A DNA stretch of 29,847 bases from Legionellales bacterium UBA4722 (GTDB lineage Bacteria; Pseudomonadota; Gammaproteobacteria; DSM-16500), in contig DHJK01000113.1 of NCBI GenBank assembly GCA_002404295.1, positions 10,276 to 40,122 on the forward strand, in the 5' to 3' direction. Below are positions 15,352 to 25,100 of this stretch, piece by piece. Each line of letters starts with the position of its first letter. Position 1 is the stretch's first letter. The position numbers and the translations under genes were made by a program. The notes below the pieces were generated by a model, which was not told the DNA's origin, made no database searches, and saw nothing but the letters and a program-made list of their open reading frames with translations.

Positions 15352-15999
15352 ATGGCCGTTGAAGAGCTACAGACAATTTATCTACGGAAGGATTTCAATA
15401 GAGATGGCTTCCGTAAGATTTTATTTATTTTAGGCATATTTATAGTTGTCATTCTTGTATTAGTAGCAACTTCTATTTATCTTTTTTTAGATAAGCCAGC
15501 GCCTGTGAGATTTGCGACCGACAATGAATGGCGTATTGTATTGCCTGTACCTGTAGATAAGCCTTACTTAGCTCAGTCAGATTTAATACAATGGGTCAGT
15601 AGTGCGCTTCCCGGGTTGTTTAATTATGATTTTCTTAACTATAAGATCCAATTACAAAAAAATGAACATTATTTTACCGAGAATGGCTGGAAAATTTTTT
15701 TGACAATGTTGAGCGGTTACGCTGATTATAAAGCGATACAGAATGCCAAATTATTTATTACTGGCGTTCCCACTGGGGCGCCTTTTATACTTAATCAAGG
15801 TTTGCTTGAAAGAAAGTATAGTTGGTGGGTACAAATGCCAGTGAATATTAATTATAGTGGTGGGTATGTTCAGCCACTTGAGTTGCAAGTATTGGTAGTG
15901 AGAGTGTCTACACTTAATAATTTATACGGAGTAGCGATAGATAATATTCTTGTCGCTAATGGAAAGCCTGCTGAAAGTAAGGGCATATTAAATGAATAA
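15352..15999 (+). CDS. icmL: Dot/Icm inner-membrane protein IcmL/DotI, third paralog
   Basis: The 215-residue product has one membrane span at about 24-46 and a VirB8-like domain with FNYDFLNYKIQLQKNEHYF, GVPTGAPFILNQG, YSWWVQMPVNINY and the end pattern VVRVSTLNNLYGVAIDNI. ATG 15352 follows a GAGAAAGAA ribosome site; the open frame runs back to 15271 but the added residues are unlike the family. Its 3' end overlaps icmK by eight bases (ATGAATAA). Coxiella carries two tandem icmL genes; three are found here, and the first and third share the GAP-I-xNQG-L segment. Confidence 0.9.
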   Translation: MAVEELQTIYLRKDFNRDGFRKILFILGIFIVVILVLVATSIYLFLDKPAPVRFATDNEWRIVLPVPVDKPYLAQSDLIQWVSSALPGLFNYDFLNYKIQLQKNEHYFTENGWKIFLTMLSGYADYKAIQNAKLFITGVPTGAPFILNQGLLERKYSWWVQMPVNINYSGGYVQPLELQVLVVRVSTLNNLYGVAIDNILVANGKPAESKGILNE

Positions 16000-17116
16000 A
16001 GCGGGTGGGTTAATGGCAATGTTGTTTCTGTGCTGTAGTGCATGGCAAATTGCCATGGCAGCAGAGCCATTTAATGCAATTAATTCGACAAATTCGGTTT
16101 CTGCAGAGAATGAAGCCAAATTTCAAAACTGGTTGAAAAGTAATGGACAGGAGCGTCCTTCACGTCCGCCTTTCATGACATCTAATCAGCCTGCTTCAGC
16201 GCCAAGGGCTGTTTATTCCAGTGGGCACGCGCCCGTATTAACGATAGTGAATGACAGCGATTCTCAAGTGATCTCGCCGCCGATGACATATAGTCAATCT
16301 CAGGCAAAAATGTTAAGAGCTGCGCCCGCATTACCCGCCGCAAGCCCGCTAGCTACGGATGCGTTCAATGCAATGATGCAACAAAATTCTCCTTTAACAC
16401 CTCGGCAAGTGGTAAGATTGCATCAACTCGTTGATGAGTCACAGCGTGCTGCTTCTATTTCTCCTACAGTGCCACCTAAACCTGTTTCTAGCACTATCAT
16501 GATCAATTTAGCGCCTGGCGCAACGCCTCCCGCTATTCGTTTGGCACGCAAACATGTGACTTCACTTGTTTTTGTAGATTCCACAGGCTCACCTTGGCCT
16601 ATTGCGTCTTTTGATGTGGGTGATGCGAAAGCCATGAATACTCAATGGGATGGGAAAAGTAATATACTTTTAATTCAAGCAGTATCACCTTACGATGATA
16701 GCGATCTTGTCATTAGATTAGTTGGGCTGCCCACACCTATTACATTGGAGTTAGTTCCAGGGCAACGTGTTGTGGATGCCAGAACAGATATTCATGTGCC
16801 AGGGATTGGTCCTAATTCAAAAGACATACCAATGGGCACGGGATTGCCAAATAGTGCAGACCAAATGTTGCTAGATGTATTGGATGGCATTGCGCCCTCT
16901 GGAAGCAAGCAATTGAGCATTAAAGGTGGAAACTGCCAAGGTTGGTTTCTGGGTGATAAAATGTTTCTGCGCACACGTCTTACCCTTCTTTCTCCGGGTT
17001 TTGTGGGAAGAATGAAAAGCCCAGATGGCATGATTGCTTATGAGTTACAGATCACCTCTTCAGTTCTTGTTTCTCAGTATGGGCAGCCCATTGAATTAAA
17101 AGTTGAGGGATTCTGA
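15992..17116 (+). CDS. icmK: Dot/Icm outer-membrane core protein IcmK/DotH
   Basis: DotH, with the lipoproteins DotC and DotD and with DotG, forms the outer-membrane core of the type IVB machine. The 374 residues (Legionella about 361) start with a Sec signal peptide whose cleavage probably falls after AMA near residue 23. A Pro/Ala/Ser-rich linker follows to about residue 120. The C-terminal domain begins around 165 (IMINLAPGATPPAIRLARKH) and contains SLVFVDSTGSPWPI, LVPGQRVVDARTDI and WFLGDKMFLRTRL, typical of DotH. Its TGA overlaps the icmE ATG by one base. Confidence 0.93.
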   Translation: MNKAGGLMAMLFLCCSAWQIAMAAEPFNAINSTNSVSAENEAKFQNWLKSNGQERPSRPPFMTSNQPASAPRAVYSSGHAPVLTIVNDSDSQVISPPMTYSQSQAKMLRAAPALPAASPLATDAFNAMMQQNSPLTPRQVVRLHQLVDESQRAASISPTVPPKPVSSTIMINLAPGATPPAIRLARKHVTSLVFVDSTGSPWPIASFDVGDAKAMNTQWDGKSNILLIQAVSPYDDSDLVIRLVGLPTPITLELVPGQRVVDARTDIHVPGIGPNSKDIPMGTGLPNSADQMLLDVLDGIAPSGSKQLSIKGGNCQGWFLGDKMFLRTRLTLLSPGFVGRMKSPDGMIAYELQITSSVLVSQYGQPIELKVEGF

Positions 17117-19230
17117 TGGCATTTAAACTTCCCGGGCTCAAATTGTTTTCTGGCGCAGACTCTAAATCTAGAGTATTTGTTTTATTAGCTTCGTTTGTAG
17201 GCGTTATTGCGCTTATTTATTTTAGTATAAAGTTTTTTGGTAGTGAAGATTCAACAACAGGCCCTTCTAGAGTGGCTGGTGCGCCAGCTGGATTGCAGTC
17301 CGTTCCTGGTAGTAAACAATTATCAGCTGAATATTATCGTACCTTGGCGCAAGCGAATGCGCAGGCTGTTCAGCAAGCTCAAATTTCAGGTGGCAGCGCT
17401 GTTCCTACGTTGATAAATACGCCTGGCCCCCAAGAAGGTGCTAATTGTACTGTGTTATGTCCAAACGAAGATAATGCGAATGTAGGAGATGATATACGTG
17501 CTTTAGTTAAAAACGGGAAGTTGTCACAAAAAGATGCTGATCTTCTATTGGGCCTTGCTAAGAAAAATGTATCTGTTGCGGAATATGCTGCTGCATTAGA
17601 TGAGCTTGTTCGGCAAGGAAAATTGACGCCTGAGCAGGCTAGATTATTATTGGAAAAATATAAAAAACAACATGCTAATGCACTTCTGACGAGTAGTGCG
17701 AATGCGATGGATAGTCTAATAAAATCAGGTCAATTACCATTGGGCATCGCTAATGATTTATTGGATTTGCAAAAACGCAAAGTGACGCCAGCTGAATATG
17801 CAGCTTATTTAGCAAAATTAGTTAAAGAAGGTAAGCTGTCACCTGAAGCTGCCGCGAAGTTATTGGCGCAATACACTCAGCAATATGCGGATGAGCTTGC
17901 AAAAGAAGGTGCATTCGCTATAAAGCAAATGGAAAAGGCCGGCCAAATAACACCTGATGTCGCAAAAATGCTCGAGGATAAGCCATGCAAAGTTGTGCCT
18001 TTAAATCAGTATGAAGGGACTTTAACTAAGTTAGTCACCGACGGAAAAATAACACCGGCTGTGGCCTCAAAAATATTGGCAATTTGCAAAGCGCAACGCA
18101 CGAATATTGGTGCATCCGGATTGTTAGGAGCCATGCTGGCCAAAGGAGGCGCGGCTGCCGACCAAGCAAAACGTTTATTGGATCTGCAAGCGAATAACGC
18201 TTCGTTGAGCGATTATGCAGAGGAATTAAAACGTGCCGTTGCAGCAGGATTGCTGACCCCTGAAGAAGCAGCAAGCTTGTTGCAGCAGTATCAGGCAATG
18301 CTTACACCGTTTGTGACAGGAGTTGCACCTGGGGTGCAAACTGTTCTTCCAGGTGCCGAAGATTTTGCTAAATTGCAGCGCAATATTGCCGAACAAAAAC
18401 CGGCTACCATAGCGCCTATTGGAGCAGATCAATTTTCGGTCGCGGTTACACAAAAAAGAGAAGAGTCATCCATCGACCGACAACAAAAAATGGAGCAGCT
18501 TCAAGCAAGTATGTTAACTCAAGCACAAAACTTGCTGGTTTCTTGGCGCCCTCCAGTCATGAAACATGAAGGAAATGAAGCAGAAAAACCAGGCGCGCCC
18601 GGTACCACGACTATTGAAAAAACAACGGAAATTAAAACCGAAAACGGTGCAACAGGTACAGGAAAAGGTCCTCAAAAAGCACCTTTAGTCAAAGCCGGTA
18701 CTGTTGCTTATGCTGTATTAGACACTGCTGTGGATAGTGATTATCCAGATACACCTATTATGGCAACCGTTGTGCAAGGACCTTTGAAAGGAGCCAAATT
18801 ACTTGGGAAGTTGTCGCTTGCGACCGGAAAAGACAAGGTAAGCATTAATTTCACGCAAATAGATAAAGATGAATGGATCACAACCAAAACTGTTTCTGCT
18901 TTTGCTGTAGATCCAGATACTGCTCGCACCGTTATGGCATCTAATGTAGATTATCATTATCTCAAGCGCTATGGCGCAATAATGGCAACTTCATTTTTAA
19001 GTGGTTACTCGAGCGCAATTACTCAAGCGGGTACTAGTACTACAGGTATTTTTGGCACAAGCTCAGAGCATCCAGAGCTGAGTCCAACAAGCAAAATTGC
19101 AGTTGGTTTGGGTCAGATAGGAACAAACTTAACAAGTATAGTGCAGCCTTATGTCAATACACCTGTTACTGTAAAAGTGAATTCTGGTGTAGGCTTGGGT
19201 ATATTATTTGTTTCTGACGTGACAGAATAG
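17116..19230 (+). CDS. icmE: Dot/Icm core channel protein IcmE/DotG, short form
   Basis: DotG is the VirB10-like protein that spans inner and outer membranes and forms the central channel. This one has 704 residues, against about 1,048 in Legionella. It has an inner-membrane span at about 20-41, four helical repeats of about 60-70 residues (about 126-186, 197-257, 269-327, 335-397), each with a G-K-[LI]-[ST]-P-E-x-A-x-x-L-L type motif, then a Gln-rich linker and a C-terminal VirB10/TrbI domain from about 525 (VKAGTVAYAVLDTAVDSDYP through GVGLGILFV). I see no pentapeptide-repeat region like that of Legionella DotG. Four cysteines (111, 115, 291, 324) lie in the periplasmic helical part and could form disulfides. 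Confidence 0.93.
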   Translation: MAFKLPGLKLFSGADSKSRVFVLLASFVGVIALIYFSIKFFGSEDSTTGPSRVAGAPAGLQSVPGSKQLSAEYYRTLAQANAQAVQQAQISGGSAVPTLINTPGPQEGANCTVLCPNEDNANVGDDIRALVKNGKLSQKDADLLLGLAKKNVSVAEYAAALDELVRQGKLTPEQARLLLEKYKKQHANALLTSSANAMDSLIKSGQLPLGIANDLLDLQKRKVTPAEYAAYLAKLVKEGKLSPEAAAKLLAQYTQQYADELAKEGAFAIKQMEKAGQITPDVAKMLEDKPCKVVPLNQYEGTLTKLVTDGKITPAVASKILAICKAQRTNIGASGLLGAMLAKGGAAADQAKRLLDLQANNASLSDYAEELKRAVAAGLLTPEEAASLLQQYQAMLTPFVTGVAPGVQTVLPGAEDFAKLQRNIAEQKPATIAPIGADQFSVAVTQKREESSIDRQQKMEQLQASMLTQAQNLLVSWRPPVMKHEGNEAEKPGAPGTTTIEKTTEIKTENGATGTGKGPQKAPLVKAGTVAYAVLDTAVDSDYPDTPIMATVVQGPLKGAKLLGKLSLATGKDKVSINFTQIDKDEWITTKTVSAFAVDPDTARTVMASNVDYHYLKRYGAIMATSFLSGYSSAITQAGTSTTGIFGTSSEHPELSPTSKIAVGLGQIGTNLTSIVQPYVNTPVTVKVNSGVGLGILFVSDVTE

Positions 19231-19273
19231 GTGCAACGGATTATTGTATGAATAGGCAAATGGATTCAATCAG

Positions 19274-19302
19274 CTATACTTGTAATTGGTTTTTAAGTAT
19301 AG
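19274..19302 (+). promoter_or_regulatory. Inverted repeat in the icmE-icmG gap
   Basis: CTATACTT (19274-19281) and AAGTATAG (19295-19302) are perfect inverted repeats 13 bases apart. They lie in the 107-base gap between icmE and icmG, the longest gap in the cluster apart from the one between icmL copies. TATACT and TATAGG inside the arms could serve as -10 boxes. It may be an operator, a promoter for icmG onward, or an mRNA hairpin. Confidence 0.4.
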
Positions 19303-19337
19303 GATAGATTGCATAGACTTTCAGGGGGCACGATAGA

Positions 19338-20447
19338 ATGGTTGATGAAAAAGAAGAGCATTATGAAGAAGAGGGTGAGTACCATTTTTCTGATGATCAG
19401 GTTAACTATGATATTGAACCTGAGACACCTAAAACAAAATCTTCTTCTGGTTTTAATAAAGAAGCTGTTTTAGAGAAATTTACTCAAAATCGTAGAAGGA
19501 TTTTGGGAGCCGTCTCTTTGTTTTTGTTGATAGGAGTGGTATATAAAATATTAGTGCCTGCGACAACGTCAACGCCTCCAACTGAATTTAATCAAGCAGC
19601 TGCTGCTGCGAAAGCAACACCTGCCGCAGCCACAGTGGCAAAAGTAACTACTACGACTGTCTCTCAATCTGTAACTGCGTCTGCTGCATCGCCAAGTGCT
19701 GCACAAACACCGGCAGTACAAAGTACACCGCCTCCTTCTGTTTATACACAACAAAACCAAACACCCGTTGCAACGGTTACTGTAACATCGTCTCCTGCAC
19801 CTACAAGTCTTCCACCAAATTCGGCTCAGTCACTGCCTAGCACGGTATCATCTGCTGCGGGAGTGCCGCCTATGGGAATGCCACCCGCTACTAGCCAAAC
19901 AGGTATGCCGCCCGCGATGCCTTCTCCCGTAGTAGTCGCGAACCCAATGAATACAGGGCCATTCGATGCACAGACTAAAGATAGAATCACGGCGTTAGAA
20001 CAACAAAATACGGCCATGATGAACTTATTGCAGACTGAGTATGCGCAAAAAATCGCAGATACTGAAACACAGTCCAATGCTGTGCGCGGTAAAATGGAAG
20101 AGCTCACTAAACGTGTCAATCGTATGGAAACAAGCTTGAGTCAAATTACCCAGTTATTGCAAGGCATGAATAAGTCTCAAGCATCAGGTCCTATGGGTAG
20201 TGCACCAGCCTCTATGTATAATGCAGCGTCAAGATCATCAGAGCCAAGGATGATTTATAGCGTTCAGGCAATCATACCCGGCCGAGCATGGCTAAAGTCT
20301 GAGTCAGGGGATACTGTTACTGTTGCTGAAGGAGATTATTTGAAGAAGTATGGCCGTGTCACTAAAATTGATCCTTATGATGGGGTTGTGTCGATTGATA
20401 CAGGTAATAAAGTGATCATGTTATCATATGGGCTGGATGGGGAGTAA
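19338..20447 (+). CDS. icmG: Dot/Icm inner-membrane protein IcmG/DotF
   Basis: DotF is a bitopic inner-membrane protein linked to the DotG channel and reported to contact effectors. The 369 residues (Legionella about 269) have an acidic cytoplasmic N-terminus, one membrane span at about 54-74, a long Pro/Thr/Ala/Val-rich low-complexity linker (about 75-205), a coiled coil at about 212-278, and a compact C-terminal domain from about 300 with MIYSVQAIIPGRAWLKSE and KYGRVTKIDPYDGVVSIDT. The extra length is in the low-complexity linker. AGGGGG lies ahead of the ATG. The identification rests on position, topology and the C-terminal pattern. Confidence 0.88.
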   Translation: MVDEKEEHYEEEGEYHFSDDQVNYDIEPETPKTKSSSGFNKEAVLEKFTQNRRRILGAVSLFLLIGVVYKILVPATTSTPPTEFNQAAAAAKATPAAATVAKVTTTTVSQSVTASAASPSAAQTPAVQSTPPPSVYTQQNQTPVATVTVTSSPAPTSLPPNSAQSLPSTVSSAAGVPPMGMPPATSQTGMPPAMPSPVVVANPMNTGPFDAQTKDRITALEQQNTAMMNLLQTEYAQKIADTETQSNAVRGKMEELTKRVNRMETSLSQITQLLQGMNKSQASGPMGSAPASMYNAASRSSEPRMIYSVQAIIPGRAWLKSESGDTVTVAEGDYLKKYGRVTKIDPYDGVVSIDTGNKVIMLSYGLDGE

Positions 20448-20457
20448 CGGACGCGGT

Positions 20458-21102
20458 ATGGCATTAAACAAAGCTTCAGCTAAGCAGATTTTAGGACCTA
20501 AGAAATTTCTTTTGATGTTTCTTGTTGGTTTTGGATTTGTGCGTTCTGCTTATGCGGTAGATTTATTTAATGTTAATCCAGGCAATCTCAATGCGGCTAC
20601 TTTTATCACAAATTTAGGCAAGACGATTCCCAATCTAATGCAGCTTGTAACAGCGACTGCTTATGTGATGGGTATGTTTTTTGTTATCAATGGCGTGTTT
20701 CAATTAAAAAAATACGGCGAGCAGCGTGCGCAAGCGTCCAGTGACGCGAGTTTGAAAGGGCCTCTTATTTTTTTATTTGTGGGCGCAGCACTGCTTTATT
20801 TACCTACAACTGTTCGAGTGGGTATGTCAACCTTTTGGGCTAATCCATTTCCTTATGGATATGTAACAGACGAAACAGGTGCCTGGGCTTCATTGCTTAA
20901 GGCAAGCTTTATGATTGTTCAGTTAATTGGTACTATTTCATTTATTCGTGGATTAGTCATGTTGACTCATTTAGGCGGGGCAGGTGCTGGTCAGCAAGGT
21001 ACGTTGGGAAAAGCATTGGCACACATTATTGCAGGAGTCATGTGTATCAATCTATACGACTTTCTAAAAACAGTGTTTAATACACTAGCATTAGGAAATT
21101 AG
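20458..21102 (+). CDS. icmC: Dot/Icm inner-membrane protein IcmC/DotE
   Basis: DotE is a small polytopic inner-membrane protein required for Dot/Icm function. I chose ATG 20458 (214 residues; Legionella about 194), 13 bases after a GGAG, giving a basic N-terminus and a cleavable-looking hydrophobic segment ending SAYA. ATG 20437, inside icmG, is possible. Further hydrophobic spans follow near residues 50-75, 92-112, 138-162 and 178-200. The segment from VTATAYVMGMFFVINGVFQL to FLFVGAALLYLPT resembles the same part of IcmD downstream, so the two are related. Confidence 0.88.
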   Translation: MALNKASAKQILGPKKFLLMFLVGFGFVRSAYAVDLFNVNPGNLNAATFITNLGKTIPNLMQLVTATAYVMGMFFVINGVFQLKKYGEQRAQASSDASLKGPLIFLFVGAALLYLPTTVRVGMSTFWANPFPYGYVTDETGAWASLLKASFMIVQLIGTISFIRGLVMLTHLGGAGAGQQGTLGKALAHIIAGVMCINLYDFLKTVFNTLALGN

Positions 21103-21152
21103 GTTGTTATTTTGGAGTTTACATTTTATTAATAATTAAGGAGAGTATGATA

Positions 21153-21545
21153 ATGAATCAGTCACTGAAAAAGGCACTTATATTAACAGGCGGAGCTATT
21201 TTTTGCTTTTGCATTGGCGTAGATGTGTTTGCTGCTGGTAAGCCTTTTGCATCGGGTCAAGGTATTGGCGCTGTTGCGGGTGCGGTAAAAGGTAATCTGA
21301 GCGCTATTGCAACTCTTATTACAGCAGGTTCTTACGTGGCAGGTATGGGTTTTGGTGTGGGTGCTATTGTTAAATTTAAAGCACATAAAGATAACCCAAC
21401 TCAGGTTGCGATCAGCGTGCCAATTGCAATGTTATTTATTGCTGCAGCGTTGCTTTACATTCCTTCTGTATTCAAAACAACAGGTGCTACGTTGTTTGGA
21501 GCAAGCGGTAGGGCAGCAGGGATTTCTGGTATAAGCAGCTTCTAA
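21153..21545 (+). CDS. icmD: Dot/Icm inner-membrane protein IcmD/DotP
   Basis: IcmD is a small membrane protein of the Dot/Icm system. ATG 21153 is chosen because AAGGAG lies nine bases upstream; ATG 21147 would leave only three. The product of 130 residues (Legionella 132) has a signal-like hydrophobic start ending VFAAGKPF, then two spans (LITAGSYVAGMGFGVGAIVKF and IAMLFIAAALLYIPS) that parallel those of IcmC. It is separated from icmJ by 15 bases. Confidence 0.9.
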   Translation: MNQSLKKALILTGGAIFCFCIGVDVFAAGKPFASGQGIGAVAGAVKGNLSAIATLITAGSYVAGMGFGVGAIVKFKAHKDNPTQVAISVPIAMLFIAAALLYIPSVFKTTGATLFGASGRAAGISGISSF

Positions 21546-21560
21546 CTAAGACAGACAGGT

Positions 21561-22178
21561 ATGCATGAACTTCAACTGGCAGTAAATTTAATGGGTTGGC
21601 GCATTTTTATTCGGCGCCGCGAAGATAAAGCATTTCTGCCGGTTGTAGAAAAAATAATGTTGCGAGATAGTTATACTTGTCAATATTGTGGGTTTCAAGC
21701 AAAAGAGTACCAAGAAATAGTTAACGCTGACGGTAATTATGCAAACAATAAGTTTAGTAATTTATTAACAGCTTGTTGTTTTTGCGCGCAGTGTTTGTTT
21801 ATTGAATCCATTGCATTGGATGAAATGGGAGGAGGGCAACTTATATATCTGCCAGAAATGACTCAAGCCGAGGTTAATAGTTTTTGTCATGTCCTATTTT
21901 GCGCAATGGGAAACGGTACTGGGTATCAAGAGAGTGCGCAGTCAATTTATCGTAGTTTTAAATTTCGTAGTCAACCCATCGAAAATAAATATGGGGCAGG
22001 AACCAGTAATCCTTCAGTGTTGGGACAGTTGATTTTGGAGTATCAAGCGAGTCATCCAGATTCAGGCAGCGCTATTTTGAAAGACTTACGCCTATTACCA
22101 TCCTATACTAAATTTAAAGTGCAGTTAGAAGCTTGGGCAGCTGCAGCCTTAGAAGAGTTGGCAGCGGAGGCTCAGTAG
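21561..22178 (+). CDS. icmJ: Dot/Icm coupling complex protein IcmJ/DotN
   Basis: DotN is a soluble zinc protein that binds the C-terminal tail of DotL in the coupling complex. The 205 residues (Legionella about 208) show two zinc-binding pairs, C40-x-x-C43 (CQYCGF) and a cluster at C72, C73, C75 and C78 (CCFCAQC). The layout resembles an HNH fold with NL before the second cysteine group, and the usual catalytic histidines are missing, in line with a structural rather than nuclease role. It lies between icmD and icmB, as in Legionella. Confidence 0.93.
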   Translation: MHELQLAVNLMGWRIFIRRREDKAFLPVVEKIMLRDSYTCQYCGFQAKEYQEIVNADGNYANNKFSNLLTACCFCAQCLFIESIALDEMGGGQLIYLPEMTQAEVNSFCHVLFCAMGNGTGYQESAQSIYRSFKFRSQPIENKYGAGTSNPSVLGQLILEYQASHPDSGSAILKDLRLLPSYTKFKVQLEAWAAAALEELAAEAQ

Positions 22179-22182
22179 ATTT

Positions 22183-25100
22183 ATGCGCAATATAATGGAT
22201 CCTGTTCTCGATAGTATCGATTCAATTCTTGCTTGGTTTAGCACTGAGTTAAAGCAAACAGTAGAGTCTTATTGTGATTTAGAAACAGCCGATAATCAAA
22301 ATACGCTTGTGGCACGGGATGGTTCTTTAGTTTCAGTGGTTCGAGTTTATGGTGTGACGAGATTAGTGGGCACCGAGGAATTTGACGCTATTCATGCAGG
22401 ATTAACACAAAGTTTGCAGGCTTCGTTGAAGCGTCCTGGCCATGAAGTACAAGTCTATTTTAGTTATGATAAATCGACTGTTAAATCAGAGATTGAAGAT
22501 ATTCTTGCGCCAGCTAAAGCCACGGCAAAAAAATTAAATCTAGAATTGGATGATTTGTTTAAAGAACGAGTTGATTACATATCTAGGTATTGCGCGCATG
22601 AAGAATTGTATTTTGTTTTTTGGACGCGGCCTTATATTTTAACGAGTGAGCAGGGTGATCGCGCCAGAAAAGATAAATTAAAATTAATCCGTGATAATAA
22701 AATTCCTCCTTTTTTGAATGGGCAAAACCTAATAGCAGCCATTCCAGATTTACGTGAAGCACATGCCTCTCTTGTGAGGGCTTTGATCAATGATTTAAAC
22801 GGGTTAAATGTTCGTGCTCAATTGCTGGAAGTGCATGATGCGGTGTATGCAATGCGTTATTCGGCTGACCCAGATTTTACCGATAAAAATTGGCGTGCAT
22901 CTTTGCCTGGCGATCCTATTCCGACGCATGAAGCTCGGCCTGTGGCAAATGAAATGTCAGGGTTAATGTGGCCTCCATTGGCACGTCAAATTTTTCCGCG
23001 TGATGCGTTGACTATGGATTTGCGCACCGTTCGAGTGGGTGATCGAATTTACACGCCGCTTTTTATTGATTTGTTTCCGCAAGAGCTTAAATCTTTTTTA
23101 AATCTTTTTTCTAGAACATTGCCGACCCAAGTGCCTTGGCGCATTTCTTTTTTAATTGAAGGCGGAGGCTATGATGTATTGCGATTTAAATCTGCCATGG
23201 CAGCGATTTTAAGTTGGACATCAGCGCATAACGCGTTAGTACATGATGCGGCTAAATTGTTACGTAATATTGAAGTGAACTCAGATGATGCTGTCGTTAA
23301 ATTGCAAGTGTGTCTTGCGACCTGGGCGCCGGAGGGTAATGTTCGTCTATTAAGAACGCGTGCCGCAGAGCTTGCTAAAGCGGTTCAGGGGTGGGGTTCA
23401 TGCGAAGTGTCAGAAGTGTCGGGTGATGCATTTGCAGGGGTTGTTTCTAGTGTTTTAGGATTTAGTGCTTCGAGTGTCGCGACACAAACTGTCGCGCCTT
23501 TATCTGATGTGGTTTATATGCTTCCCTTTACACGGCCTGCTTCTGCTTGGGAGCATGGCGCTGTGTTGTTGCGTTCACCGGATGGCAAGCCTTGGCCTTA
23601 TCAGCCCGGATCAGCTCAACAAACAACCTGGATTGACCTCATGTACGCAAGACCAGGTTCTGGTAAATCCGTTCTGTCTAACTCGATTAATCTTGCGCTT
23701 TGTTTGTCAGGCGGTATTCAGCGGTTACCCCGTATTGCGATTATTGATATTGGCCCTTCAAGCAGCGGGCTTGTTTCTTTATTAAAAGAAGCGTTGCCAG
23801 CCGCGAATAAGCATTGGGTTGCTTATCACCGTTTGCGTATGACCCCAGACTATGCAATTAATCCATTCGATACGCAATTAGGCAGCCGTTACCCTACTGC
23901 TGCAGAGCGTGGATTTTTGGTGAATTTTATTACCTTATTAGCAACACCTGTGGGTGCTGAAAGACCTTACGATGGTATTTCAGATATGACGGGTTTGATC
24001 GTTGATGAGATTTATAAATATCTTGCAGATGATGGAAAGCCTCACCTTTATACTAAAGGGGTGGAGCATATGGTGGATGATATCTTAACTGAAATTGGAT
24101 TTGTTTTGGATGAGCATACCACCTGGTGGGAAGTGACAGATGCGATATTTTTAGCAGGGTTTCATCATGAAGCATTATTGGGGCAACGATTTGCAATGCC
24201 ATTATTACCCGATGTGGCAGCTATTGTGCGTACTCAATCAGTCGAAGATTTGTATGGTTTGGTGAAAGCGCCTACGGGCGAGCCTTTGATTCAAGCATTC
24301 AGCCGTATGATATCCAGCGCTGTGCGAGAATATCCTATTATTTCAGGTATTACGCGATTTGATATTGGTGATGCGCGTATTGTATCACTAGATTTGGATG
24401 AAGTGGCCAAGAGTGGGGGTGACGCAGCGGATCGTCAAACAGCGGTGATGTATATGTTAGGACGTTATGTCTTAGGCCGTAGTTATTATCTAACAGAAGA
24501 TGTTCTGAATGATTTTCCGGAAGCTTATAGGGAATATCATCGCACACGAATTGGTGAAATTAGAGAAGATCCCAAGCGTATTGTTTATGATGAATTTCAT
24601 CGTACTTCTAAAGCACGCGCTGTGCGTGAGCAAGTTATTTTAGATATGCGCGAAGGCCGTAAATGGAATGTGCAAATTGCGCTGATTTCACAAGCGCTTG
24701 AAGACTTTGATCCGGTGATGGTTGAATTTGCGACTTCGATTTTTATTATGGATGCAGGTCCAGAGCAAGCGATCAAGCGGTCAACTGAAATTTTTGGATT
24801 ATCCGAAACAGCGCGTGTTGCATTGAAGACTCGCGTGCATGGCCCACGAGAAGGTGGCGCCACTTTTCTCGCGCAGTTTTCTACGAAAAGTGGGATCAAT
24901 ACGCAATTATTGACAAGTACATTAGGCCCGGTTGAATTGTGGGCGTTCAGTACGACGGCGGAAGATGTGCAAATTCGGACTAAGTTGTATCAAAAATTAA
25001 ACCCAGCTGAAGCAAGGCGTTTGCTTGCTAATTTGTTTCCGAATGGATCAGTGAAATCATTGATTGAAACACGTCTTGCGGTTTTGAAAGAACAAAAAGG

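Noticed and set aside
17446..18306. DotG repeats as a frameshifted or duplicated gene
   Set aside because: The frame is continuous and the units are diverged at the protein level, so they are old structural repeats and not an assembly duplication.
23465..23785. Plus-strand frame of 106 residues in another frame of icmB
   Set aside because: icmB is intact across it with a good Walker A motif; no ribosome site or family resemblance.
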